Source: Rotaria macrura | Lineage: Eukaryota > Rotifera > Eurotatoria > Philodinida > Philodinidae | NCBI GenBank assembly: GCA_900239685.1 | Contig: OENT01000002.1 | Location: forward strand, 62,001 to 126,000 | Direction of reading: 5' to 3' | DNA: 64,000 bases | In this document: in pieces, positions 49,901-61,700 of the stretch | Numbering within the stretch: the stretch's first letter is position 1 | Layout: the number at the start of each line of letters is the position of its first letter | Notes under the pieces: model-generated | Told to the model about the DNA's origin: nothing | The model's database searches: none | The model's input: the letters and a program-made list of their open reading frames with translations, nothing else | Made by a program: the position numbers and the translations under genes

Positions 49901-50656
49901 TGTCCTTGTGAAAAAAATTGGTTTTTTGTTGTTGTTCAAAAAAGTCATTAATTCCGATGAAAATTTCAAGACGACAATTCTCGTATCAAGATCATTTTCG
50001 TTCTTCTCATGCAACATCGCGCGATCACCTTCATATGTATCATAGTGAATCGTGTTTTTCTTCTCTCTGATGAATGTGTATTAATGAAAAATGACAAATA
50101 AATGCATTTGTGTATTTCAAGTTATTGTTCTGAACATTCATGGCGTCGACGACGATCAACGAAAGTCGATAAAAAATCTATATTTTATTCATCTGATCAA
50201 CCAAATAGTGAACATCGTCGTCGTCGTCGTCGTCGTCGTTTACAGAGTAGTAAAACAAGCAAGGGAGCTACAGGTTTATCAACACCATCAACGGGTTCGT
50301 CACACAAAAAGACACACCATCGTCGGAAACGACGACGACGAACAGCACGTTCAAAATCACACAAACGCTCAAGTTCAGTTAAACTTCCATCTGAAAAAGC
50401 ACTTGTCAATCCTAATGATGATCAAACAACATCATCGACGATATTGGATATGAAATCAGCAAGTGATAATGAAGTTATTCTTAATGATGATGACGACGAC
50501 GAAGATGACGACGATGAGTCTGTTGAATTTCTTGGTAATCAATTAGCTGAAATGAACTGTCAAGCTGAAGAAGAACAGTGTGATGACTCAGATTCATTAG
50601 ATGAAGCTCTCGATGCTGAATGTTTGGATGATGATAATGGAGATAATTTTATTTAA
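43963..50656 (+). CDS. NlpC/P60-type cysteine peptidase homologue with Arg-rich and acidic tail
   Basis: Five exons agree in phase: 43963-44196, 46812-46968, 47039-47245, 47323-47512 and 50122-50656, giving 440 residues. Residues 1-78 are Ser/Thr-rich with a helix (ENLQEAFSRFREQRM). Then a basic helix leads into the peptidase fold: FVEQAKKYLGIPYARKYF, the nucleophile motif LDCCGLVRRV (Cys142), DVQPGDLIFISATYY, the His motif NLTHVEILLGDG (His209), then TIGARWNNGKVQFFDSYKF and SIDHWLKGICK. This matches the NlpC/P60 order Cys, PGDL, His. I recall similar proteins in other animals and protists, so it need not be recent transfer. The tail (from about residue 263) has eight Arg in a row, many HKK/RRKRRRR runs suggesting a nuclear signal, then an Asp/Glu-rich end with a run of Asp (DDDDDEDDDD). 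The 47512/50122 join (2.6-kb intron) rests on phase 2 and on SYCSEHSW following GICK. The substrate is unknown. Confidence 0.8.
44197..46811. other. Intron 1 of the NlpC/P60 gene
   Basis: 2.6 kb, AT-rich. The open frames at 44237-44419 (+), 44668-44892 (-) and 46467-46736 (-) have no family resemblance. No repeat was recognised. Confidence 0.5.
47513..50121. other. Intron 4 of the NlpC/P60 gene
   Basis: 2.6 kb. It contains a possible coding remnant at 48440-48596. The minus-strand frame at 49153-49419 looks like chance. Confidence 0.45.
48440..48596 (+). pseudogene. Decayed coding fragment, family unknown
   Basis: The frame at 48440-48538 reads LFIDVLTAYYNGFVVKEIYE and then SYLEECKKLIRS before TGA. 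The frame shifted by one base continues EVDKIQDEEVDTIITTDNNS to TAA at 48594-48596. The composition is that of a helical C-terminus with an acidic end. It looks like a last exon broken by a single indel. No partner exon was found and no family is recognised. Confidence 0.35.
50216..50239 (+). repeat. Coding (CGT)n-type trinucleotide run
   Basis: Eight consecutive CGT codons give the poly-Arg run of the NlpC/P60 homologue tail. A matching GAT/GAC-rich run near 50486-50517 gives the poly-Asp stretch. The minus-strand Arg-rich frame at 50197-50409 is only the complement of these runs. Confidence 0.75.
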
Positions 50657-53184
50657 AATTCTACATGCGACAACGAATGTTCAATACAATATCAATCAAT
50701 TATAATAGGTCGTTTTATTTTGTTGTTCTGAATATTAATCAATAAATACGAATCTTCATTAGTTGTTGTGGCTAATTCTTTGATTTTATGTTATTTTGAA
50801 TATTTACATTAATTAATCACATAATCCTTTTGTCTATGCTTTTATATTTTATAGAGATTTTTAATTCTTATAATAAAAAAAACAAAGCTTTAAATCTAAT
50901 CGAAATCTTCTATTAAGATATAAAAATCGTTGAAGGTTGTGATCACATATAATCTTTGTTACTTTTTATCTTATAAAAGTATTTGAATAGAAGAACAAAG
51001 AGAACTCGTTTCGACATACTTTGATGTTTCTATCATCAAAGAATGTTCATTAGAAGTAATTTTCTTGTTTGACTCAACCATTGAAAAGACGAAAAATGTT
51101 AAAAACAGTGCCTTTTATGAATGGATGATATATATATATATATAAGCAAAGAAGTAGAAACTTCCATTATCAATTATCATACTATTCTTAATATGTATGT
51201 TTTCTAATCTATAGCTAATTATCGTATTTTGATATGATGAACAATTCAAGTCTGTGACAAATGAAGACGGAACATTCTTACAATGGTCATAGTGAAGAGC
51301 ACTTCGTCGTTCTTTTTTGTCATTGAATTTTTTATCTGTATCTCTTGAGATCTCTATTTTCTTTTTTGTTGCATATTTTTCTTTCCTTTTCCCATTTTTT
51401 TGTGTGATAAATTAGATTGTCTGATTCAGAAAGCGTAAACAAATGATCGAATGGATTTTTCCTAACTTCGCTATTGTGCTCACATGTTATTGTTTATCAA
51501 AGCTAGTTGAAGTGCCTTTCTTCAAGAGAATTCTTCTCTTATTTAATTATATAAATAACGAACATATTTACGAATGAGATGCTTAGCAAGATAGAATGGA
51601 ACGTATATTTTGCTATTGCTAGCAAAATTACACATTATCTAATCAGTCTACTAGAATGTTGTTGAAGGCTATAGAAAGTAACAGAGAAGAGAGAAAAGTT
51701 GCTGCCTTTTTCGCTGCATCCATATACATAATAAACATTCCAGAAAGCGCACCATTGGTCGTATCATAACTATCTCAAAACTACTAAACATTAGCATCCG
51801 TTTTTTTCTGCATTATCGAAGTCTGGTAAGATATAACATAAAGGTTTTTTATGATTTTCTCAAAATATATATTTCATATAAATATTGAAATAATCTAGTA
51901 AGTAGATAATATTACTGAAATTAAGGAGTATACTATATGGTATTTCATGATTTTATTAATAGATACACTTTACGAATGGAGAAGAAAATCAACTTAGCTC
52001 ACGTTAAAGTAATCACTTATGAAACAGAAGAGAGAGAAAATGAGGTACTTCCTTCTTTGTTTTCTCATGGGTATTATCCAGAAATATATTTTTAGTTGTT
52101 CTCTTTTTATATTCTATTCTGACCTTACACCCGAGCAGTCTTTTTTTTGTGCATTGACGTCAGAAAAGAAAATAAGTTCATCCTATACAAGGTATAGTTA
52201 AAGTTTAGATTATAGTTTAGTGTATGGGCATGAACAAATAGTGTCTGACTTTATTACTTGATGTCAATTTCCTACAAATCTTGTCAGAACACACATATGA
52301 GAGTCTGTTCGTCCAATTATGAGAGTATTTTTTTATGCGTACGCTCAATCATTTGTCTTTTACGATCTTTTTTTCATTTCTTTCACATTATAGAAACACG
52401 AAATAAAAATAAAAGACAATACGTGAGCCATGGCAACAAGAACACCTCTACAGCAAACAACCACATCTAATATGCTTGATCGAACATCAAACAAACCGGA
52501 TTTTATCTTGTATGTATGTTTGGTGTGTCGCATGTTTATACATGGCAATGGAATGCTCTTTTCTTTCGTCTAGAATAACACGTCACATGATGTGCCAGTC
52601 CTAATGTCTTTGAACAGCTTTTCTTCTGTTTTGCTTGTACGTCTCGAGTCACTTTCTTGAGCTATCAAGTATGCTATCAAACAATTACTTTGACAAACGC
52701 TAATAGCGAAGAATTATATTCGACAGAACGAATACTTGTCTATCTTTCCTTGTTGGCTTTTTTTCCCTTTTCTTTTTCTTCTTTCCTACTCTTTTATTCC
52801 ATCAACAACACACAACGTACGAGCAGTCCTTTCTTCGTATTTATTTTAAACTCAGTTCGATGCATACAACTATTACAACCACTTATAATTGCATTTGTTG
52901 TTGCCAGTTTGTTCCACTAAAGATAATAGATGAATAAATTTCTCATTTACTTGTCACTCTTATTAGTTGTTCTTTACTTTACTTTACTTAATTGAGACGC
53001 ATTACTAATATCATATAGTTCTTTAATTTTTAACGACGACCGATCATAAATATATATATTTATGCAAATCTGTAGCAGGTAATTTATTGAGTTGAATTCA
53101 TAATTAGAAATATGAATTTACTTTTTAAAATTTTCTGTCAATGATTAACGTTAATGCCATTCTACGTTTTCATCTTATTTATAG
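50657..53184. other. Intergenic region, no gene seen
   Basis: 2.5 kb, AT-rich, with a (TA)n run near 51128-51145. Open frames at 52019-52201, 52258-52470 and 52657-52920 have no family resemblance. The last is hydrophobic only because of Phe/Leu-rich pyrimidine runs. The first exon of the TP53I11 homologue probably lies at the right end. Confidence 0.45.
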
Positions 53185-53965
53185 GAAAAGTAGTTGCGGT
53201 GATTTACAAAGTCGACTTAAAGTTCGAAAAGTATTAGGTGTTGGTGATGCAGCAGGTTCTTCATGTAGTTCAAAAATAAGTCAAATACTTGGTCAATCGG
53301 ATAATTTAATTTTCAAGTTATCACCCAAACTTGCAACATGGCTATGTTTCAAAATAGCACTATTTTGTTCTCTTACTATGATGGTAATTAAAGGAAATCC
53401 ATTCTTGTACTAGATGGAGAACAACAAATTTTATATCTAGGGAATACTACGCCCATCTGTTTTGGGTCTGCTTCTGCCTGGTGATGTTGAATCAACTGTT
53501 CATTTAGCTGCATCCTATGCATGTATGTGATAATTATGTATGAGTATTTTTTTTTTCTTCAATATCGATGTTTAGTTTTGGCAACCATTCTTGCTCTAAC
53601 ACTTCGTTCCGGTGACAAAACATCATTACAAATTGTCCTTTGTTCACTTATTTTATTTCACGCACTATCTTTTTTTAGTAAGTAACTTCACTATTTAATT
53701 ACAAACCTTTGATGACACCAATTATGATCTAAATTTAGTTGCTTTATGGCTTCTAAAAACTAGTGGTGCAAAAATAAAATCAACCACATCAAGTATCCTT
53801 CATTTATTTTGTTTGTTAATGAATACAAATTTTTATCTGTCGATTAATCGTGCATCGGCATCATCATCACTGCGACATAGTAAACTAAAAACATATTTTA
53901 GTTCGATGATATCGTTTCCATCCGTACCCTCAACCGATCGTACCACTGGACATGAATCTTCTTAA
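53185..53965 (+). CDS. TP53I11: TP53I11 (PIG11) homologue, multi-pass membrane protein, 5'-incomplete
   Basis: Exons 53185-53383, 53441-53522, 53576-53677 and 53739-53965 agree in phase, giving about 203 residues. Diagnostic start: GDLQSRLKVRKVLGVGD and SSKISQILGQ, which match human SDLVSRLKTRKILGVGG and SKISQVLGNE. Then follow hydrophobic segments (WLCFKIALFCSLTMMGIL, LATILALTL, LQIVLCSLILFHALSFF, ILHLFCLLMNTNFYL) and a Ser/Thr-rich tail. The human protein is an ER-associated membrane protein induced by p53; its role in invertebrates is unknown to me. The strong acceptor TTATTTATAG before 53185 shows an upstream exon, which I could not place. The ATG at 53141 would read through this acceptor and gives residues unlike the family. 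Polyadenylation signals AATAAA occur near 54024 and 54038. Confidence 0.85.
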
Positions 53966-55795
53966 GATGCGAAGATGAGAACTATAAAAATGTGTATATA
54001 AACTTAGGATTCAAAGATATCCAATAAAATTCAAAAATAAATCGCTTTATTCTTGAACATAATTATCGTTGATGACTTTTTGACGCCTATTTAAGTTTAC
54101 TGCCGTAAAGTTGATTGGCTTTGTATTTTCCGTTTATTTTTCTTTTTCTCTGATCTTTATTAACAAAGAGTTCGTTATCTATCCTATATACATGTATATA
54201 TTTCTTTTGAGAATATTATCAAATTATGATCGACTGTGGAGTCTCTCTACTATGGAGAATGAACTTAGTTAAAATAGAAGACTTCGTTTAATACTTAAAA
54301 TAGAAGTACGAAATACATTTCTACTTCACTTGATTGAACTTTGATGTTTCTTTTTGAAAGCAAGTGTTAAAAAAGTAACTTTCAACACAATATTTTTAGA
54401 CATTAGTAAAAATAGTTAAGTATGGTATCTCTTGAGTAAGTATGTATATATGCATAAAATACATCTTCGGAGACTTCCAAATGCAATTAAATCCATTGGG
54501 TAAAAAGCAATCGGTAATTTTTTCTTTTAGTAACAATTTTGTGAATGCTACTCAAGAACGATGATTACTTGGCTTGAAACTAAATAAAAATATAACTATA
54601 ATAAGTAATGGAAAAAACAAATCTTGTTTATTTATAATAATGAGCAATAAAAACAGGGAGAAACACTTGACATCTACTTTGAATTATTTGAGAAAGAATA
54701 TTAAAGATAATTGAAACAGAATTACGGCATCTAAAATTAAGTAAATTATTTCATCGGTGTTTATTGTCAGTTTCTTCGATAGTTTACACGATATTGATGT
54801 TTGAATGTATACAATAACGATGACATTCACTAATATATGATATTTTTTTGTAGAATTATAAAATCTGTATTGATTAAATAACTCTGAAATTCAATTCATG
54901 CGTTTTTCTTGTAAATGTTTCGATGACAAAACGAAACTAATTATTGTATTGTATGACTGCTATAAATAGTATATCATGAACCAAATTATATACGAATGAT
55001 AATATGTTTTCATCTACGGTTTAACCCCGACGAACGAATGATTTACTTGAGATAAGTCTCGCTAATGCAGCTATCATCAAGTTCGTTTAATTACATGATG
55101 CTGTATAGATCGTCAAAAGAGTACGATACTATTTCGATAATCTTCTTATTATAGATATAGCGTGATCATCGTTAAATATGTGTCTTCGTTCGTGACATTG
55201 CATGATCCCGTAAGTTCATCTACCCGTTCACAGAGATAGCGTGCCACACTTTTTCTTTTCACTTGTTTTCCATTCCTGGATCTCTACGCGAGTTGAATAG
55301 TTTCATATAACATGATTTATAATAAATTTTTATGGATCCAGTGTACCTCCCAGTCTTTCACAAATAGGTTTCAATTGGTAAATTAATAGTTTATTTCTAG
55401 AAGTTTCTGAACGATTGCTATGAACCGTATGCAAATATTTATTTATTTTTCCTTTTTTTTTACAAATCAATGCTGAAAGATAATAACAATAAACCAAGCA
55501 CACACACATATACATATATATATATACGGTTATGGACAAAGAAAAGAATTCACTTTTCTTTAAAGTTTCTCAGTTATACGAACACAATAGTACGAACTAG
55601 CGGTAAAAACAAATATCAGGCACAACAATCAAATCATAAGACAATAAAACACGAAAAAAACAAACATAAAATAATTAATAGCAAAATGACCCGAAATCAA
55701 TAAGATCATGTTTCATACGAGCACAACAATAAACAAAAAGTAAAAGAAAAATCATTTTTTAGTATGTTGCATTTTTTTAGTTATTTTTAATATCA
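53966..55795. other. Intergenic region between convergent genes
   Basis: 1.8 kb between the ends of the TP53I11 homologue (+) and the intersectin-like gene (-). No exon is recognised. A (TA)n run lies near 55513-55526. Confidence 0.5.
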
Positions 55796-58700
55796 TTATT
55801 CATTTAAATATATTATATATTGAATAGATATTTGTGAATTTTTCGATGAATGTTCAAGATAAAATGTACGCATTTTCCACTTTGATGATAGCATGTCGGA
55901 ACAAGGATTTGTTGCCAATGAATAAGCTGATGATGAATCTTCTTGCTGAACACCGTATTTTATTAGTAACCTTATGGGAATTTCGATAAAACCAAGAAGA
56001 CCTAGGAAAAAATCGCCTGCATGAACATGGTAAAAAGAAATAATACTTAAATTAATCTTACGGTCTGTAGTATATTTTGATCGATTGTAAATAGAAAATT
56101 TTATAGTATCACTATTTACATCACAAATAATAAAACGAAATGAAACATTCCATTGTAGATCAGATGTATCACAAAGAACAGGTGTTGTTTGACGTTGATA
56201 ATCATTCATTTCTATTATACAATATGGATTGTGACCTTAAATATACATTACGATATCTTTTTCTTTTCGTTCGAATTCATTATTACTTAAATTAAAAGAA
56301 GGAATTCAACATGAATGAAAACATCTCATTTTGTTAGTGATGAATATTCATAGAGAAACATTCCATATGGACATATCAGAAAGGTGACACCAGGTAAGAT
56401 TTTGTAAAGTTCATTCGTAATCTCCGATCTAGAGTACAAAGCAGGTACTTTATTCTGTTGACATAGAGTTCCATTTACAAATGTAGATTTTGTTGATTTA
56501 GCCATGAATTTTTCACTGATTATGTTATCGTATTATTCATGTTTCGAGGAAAATAGTCGAGATGTATAGGGTAAGCTTCAGTCTTACCCTGTACCCTGAT
56601 AAAGGAATTTTTTTATCCTTGTCCTACCCTATCGTACGAAGTGCTTACCATGACCCTACCCTAACATCCACATCTCTAGAAAATAGTAACTCAAGCGTTT
56701 GTTTAATGAATATCTGATGATGATATGAGATATAAGATCGGTGAGTGTATTTTCTATCGATAGTTGAAGCGTACTGATTATATTGACAGATACACGAGTA
56801 TTTTCCTCGTTCTTTTTTGTTTTGGCTCAATGCTCGTCTTTGCTCTATCGTTAAAATCGATTTCTTAAATAAGTTCCTGATGTCGTTTATCATTAAGAAT
56901 CTTGAACACAACTACTCAATGAATATAGTTCGAAACATTTAATATATCAAGATAGTGTAAAAGTCAACAACTATATCCTGAAGTGATCGAATCGTAGTTA
57001 AGTCGATGCTTTTTGCAGCATATGATCTGTCAACAAAGGATAGCAACACTGACAGATTTTTGAGGGATTGAGAAAAATGCTATTTCCCAAAAATAGTAGT
57101 TTAACTTTTAACTTTGTCTCACTAGAAATGTAATTTGCAATAGTCCTGGGAGCATGTGACAGAACAATTCTCCAGTATTTCCGGTTGAAATATTTTGACA
57201 TGACAATAATTAATTCTCAAAAGGATGAACGTGTCCCTCTTTTATCGAGTAATATATACGTTCGCTTGTATATTACCTATCATGAGCTACAGTATGAAAA
57301 CTTTGATTCATTAAATTCTCATAATTAATAAAACAAACCAATATCTTCTGGAAAAATTAGTTCGCTCTTCAGGCTCGTCTTGTTTCTAGTCAATATCTTT
57401 TCACATTCCAACGATACTTTCAACATTCAGGTAAATCTGGATGTCAGTTAATGCATAAATTAATGTTAGTTGGAGCTAACAAAACATTCTTTAATCTACC
57501 CCTCCCCCCACCCTGGAATATAATAAAAGTACCCTGGTCTTCTATTATATTCCAGGGTAAAAATTTTCCAGGGGGTTTTTCTATTAAGAACCAAATTTTT
57601 TCCCAAAACGTAATTAAAAAATTTTTCCACAAAACTAAGGCGATTTTCAGGGTTTTAAGGGTGTCATTATCATTATGAACACATTCTCTTAATATTAGCA
57701 AGTGGAAACCCTAAGAATGAAGCATATTTTGATGGAAACAAAAACATTAATGAAAGTTCATAATTAGCAAAAAATAAATTAATTAAAGGGGGTCTTCTAT
57801 TACATCGGTCGAACTTTTTCTGTAGGGAGTCTTATGAGATGGTGGGGAAGGGAGAGGGGGGGAGGGCTTATTTCTTGACAACTAACTGTTACCATCGACA
57901 TGTTTCCTTTAAACCCATAGTTATGATGAAAAAGTTGAAGCAGTTTACGCGTCAATTCTTAGCCGTTGCATTGTAAGAGATAATTATATTTCTGAATTGC
58001 AGATTTGTTAACAAGAAAATAGTAAAGAAGATGATTTCTATTGGAAAAATTTTCTCGAATACATATCTAGATCTTATATTCTAAAAGTTTCATAGCAAGT
58101 AGAGCAATTTATGGAACAATGTATACTAGCCGAAGACTTGTATAGTTCGGAGAATTCTCCCTATAGGAACATAGGATAAATATAAGTCTAAGCTAGAAGT
58201 TTCCGAAAAAAATATTAAGTATCATGAAATATTTTGCTGATCGAAATTTCAGAATTTACTACTAATTTATTTTGATAAGTATTCTTTTTGAAAAAAGCCT
58301 TGAATGAATTTTAAACTATGACTCATTCTCATTCGTTGTCTAATGAACATAATCATAGAAATACTGATTAGAGATAAGGACTCATGAAGAAATTTTTTGA
58401 GATATCAACAAACTAGCCTAGCTCGCCGATTTTCATCGGTAGTTCAATAGAAAAATCTAGTATGCTTTAGTTTTTCAAGCTCTCATTTTTGATTTATTCG
58501 AATTCCATTCAATCTTGTGCCAGAAAATTCTTGTACCACCTTTCGACTATGTGGAAAACTAATTTATGACGTTGTTGAAGCAAAGTGCGTAATAAGATAT
58601 GCTTTTATTTCCTCAACGACTGTTAATCAGCATATTAACTTGAATAGTTGTCAATCGAAACTAGTTTATACTGACCGTTTTTTTGCAGTGATACTAAAGG

Positions 58701-61700
58701 TAAATTTATTGTATTAATTTTTCGAATACATAGTTTTCCTATCGGTCGATAAACAGCCGAATTTAAATCTAAGATAAACAGCCATGCATTTATATGAATG
58801 TAAACAATATAGATCAACTGGAATAGGATCAATGAATTTTAAAAGAATCTACTGACTTGAAACTGGCGCACGAAGCATTGAAGTAATTAAACGTTGTCGC
58901 CGACAAATATCTATTGCATCATTAATATTTTTTATCCATAAGAGTCTAAAAATAGAAACACATATACAATCAATCAATTATACATATTATTCAAATATAG
59001 TTTACCTTTCATTAATATTATTTGTCAAGAAAATCATTCGATGTCCATGGTAATCAAATTGAAAACCTAACGAATTATTTTCAACTATACCAACATTTCT
59101 TATATCATGTAACATAATAGGCTACGTAGAAGAATGTTTTCTTTTCTCAGTTTAATTTATGTAATGATTTACTTTTTTATAAACAACTAAGTAAAGATGA
59201 TCAGCTTCAGGTAAATCAAACCAATCCATAGTGGTTGTTTTCATCGATGGTTTATATATGTATTGATTTTGTTGTCGTCGATGGGTGTATGTTGTTCGAT
59301 TCATAATTTGAAGAAATTTCGTTATGAATGGCCTTTTTATCCGAGTTAAAAGTAAGAAATCATTAAACAACATTGTATATAACAGATGATTGGCTGATTT
59401 TGACTAAAATTAAATATCATAAGAAGAAGAGTTCAGAAATATTAAAATAAAATTCCTACCAATCGTATATGACTGTAATGTAATAACTTTCTTTGTTCAC
59501 CAAAATGAGTTAAAGAATTAAATACAATTGTCTAAGTAAAACATACACAAGAAGATAGATTAATATTGAATTCTTTTTCTCTGTTTTGAATCTTTACTTC
59601 ATTAATATTTCTACAATCAACATGTTTTTGTAACCATTCAAATTTTTCTCTATTCATTTCTTCATCTATGGCATTATTGATTGTTTCACGTAGTTCATTT
59701 GCTTTTATTAATGAATTATTTAAATGACTATAATCATGATGAGTATTTAATGTATTTTTAAGAATCTATTAAAATATTAGATTTGTTTTGTCTTCTCATG
59801 TTTTTCATTTATATATCTATCATGCATTCATACTTGATAGATCATAAATGGATATTTTGCGATACGTTGTAATGGTAACGTTAAAATATTTGCATCACCC
59901 ATCGTACCGATTCCATAACTTCGTTCTTTTGTTTTCTAATAAAATAAATAAATAAACAAATCTAGATTAAAAACAAACAAGAAATCAATATTGTATATGT
60001 ATATATATATAACCTGCATGAAAGTACGAAATTTCAACGAACTATTGTATTGTTCACGAAAACATTTCATCGCCGTTGGATGAAAACGAAAGTAAATTTC
60101 ATATTCACTTGTTAATTCAGGCATCTATTGAAAATAAAAATTGATTAGCAAAACTATCTATGAGATTCTAATGTGCAACATAGTTTTGCTATTACTACTA
60201 ATTACTTCTATCGAAATGCATCAATTTCTATCAATTTTGTAATAAAAATATCATCGTATTTTTAAATAATCCATCATAAATTTAGTCGCGAAAAATTAAC
60301 CACGTATACCGATATAAACTTATGTAATGGTATGTCAACAACATCTGTCGCATAACAACGATATCATGCATATCAATTTATGAGCATCTCAGGTTTTTTT
60401 TAGCTATGATTGTCAATGCTACGGACGTGTCAAAACAACCAATTGATATTACTTACAAATTCACAGAGAATTTTTCCAATAGATATTTGTTCGCCATCAG
60501 TTTTCAACGCAGTTAATAATGTTCTAGAAAAAAATGACATTTTAAATTTGTAGATACTTAGAATAATAGTAATACTTACTTGGCAAGTTTGTCGTGAGTA
60601 CGTGTTAAACTTGGCCAGTTAAGAAAGAATGCATCTACATGAGACGATGATAAAATTTGACTTTCCAACATCGGTGTCATATATGTCTAAGAAAAATTAA
60701 TAGAAGTTCATCCACAGTATTAGATTGGTAAATTTAATAATAAAGAAATCGACTAAAATTTCAAATGAGAAAAGGTTTGAAAACGATGTAGAGTAACATT
60801 GGAGAAACTAATCGTAAAGGAAAGATTTTTTTCCTCCATATGATCTACATATACCCTATGACTTTATTCTATTCAATTTCATCGTAGTTAAGAATGTTTA
60901 CATGCACGAAATTGCGTATCTCTTCGCTAATGAATTGTGTTATCATTTGAACTCTATAGATGACTATCATAATACTTTATTGTGTTTGTAAAATATAAAT
61001 TTGAGTACGATATAAAAGAAATTATAGTCTCCTTTATTCTAAAATCCACTCAATTTCACTCACAATTCGAACCAACGAATATCAATGGTTAAAATGAAAC
61101 ATTTAAAGTTATTTGAAAGAATAACGATAGAATAATTATATGTTGATGAAACCATCATGCATTAATTATGGAATATCTTTCATACAACAGATATGGTATT
61201 TTCTTTTTGAACTGTCTTTTTATGGTTCAGTCTTCGTAAATGTTTCAGAAAAGTTACTGATAAAATATTCACTGATGTAGAATATAGATTTTTTTCAATA
61301 TACTAACAATGAAATCAGATTCTTTTTTCAAATTCGGATTGTAGCTAACTGTACACTAAGTGATCTCAAGCATAGGTTAGTATAAAGAAGAGATTGAAAC
61401 ATATGAGAAACTTTGAAGTTCTGTTTGTCAGCAAAGTACGAAGTTAACAGATGTCTCAAATATCTTAAGATATAGAACTAATAGAAAGATCAATAGATAT
61501 ATACACTCACGCATATCACAGAATAATCTATCAACAAGTAACGAGTAGTCCAGATTGAATTGCCTGTTTTCGACTGACTTTTTTCTCAAATTCGACTCTA
61601 CCAGTACGCTTGGTTCTGATGCTAGAAGATAGAAAATTTTGTGTAGATTTGATTGATCTATTCCTTTTTCAATGAGCATATGCCATTCTTTTGTTCCTTA

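Larger units (their letters stand above)
56236..58856. other. Intron between PH and C2 exons, with two foldback repeats
   Basis: 2.6 kb intron of the intersectin-like gene. It holds a small inverted-repeat element (56558-56678) and a palindromic, G/C-run-rich patch (57490-57880), both listed separately. Open frames at 56645-56911 and 57444-57701 overlap these repeats and look like chance. Confidence 0.55.

Noticed and set aside
50197-50409. Arg-rich minus-strand frame
   Set aside because: It is the complement of the coding CGT run of the NlpC/P60 homologue.
52657-52920. 87-codon hydrophobic frame on +
   Set aside because: Phe/Leu/Ser-rich from T/C-rich DNA; no splice partners and no family resemblance.
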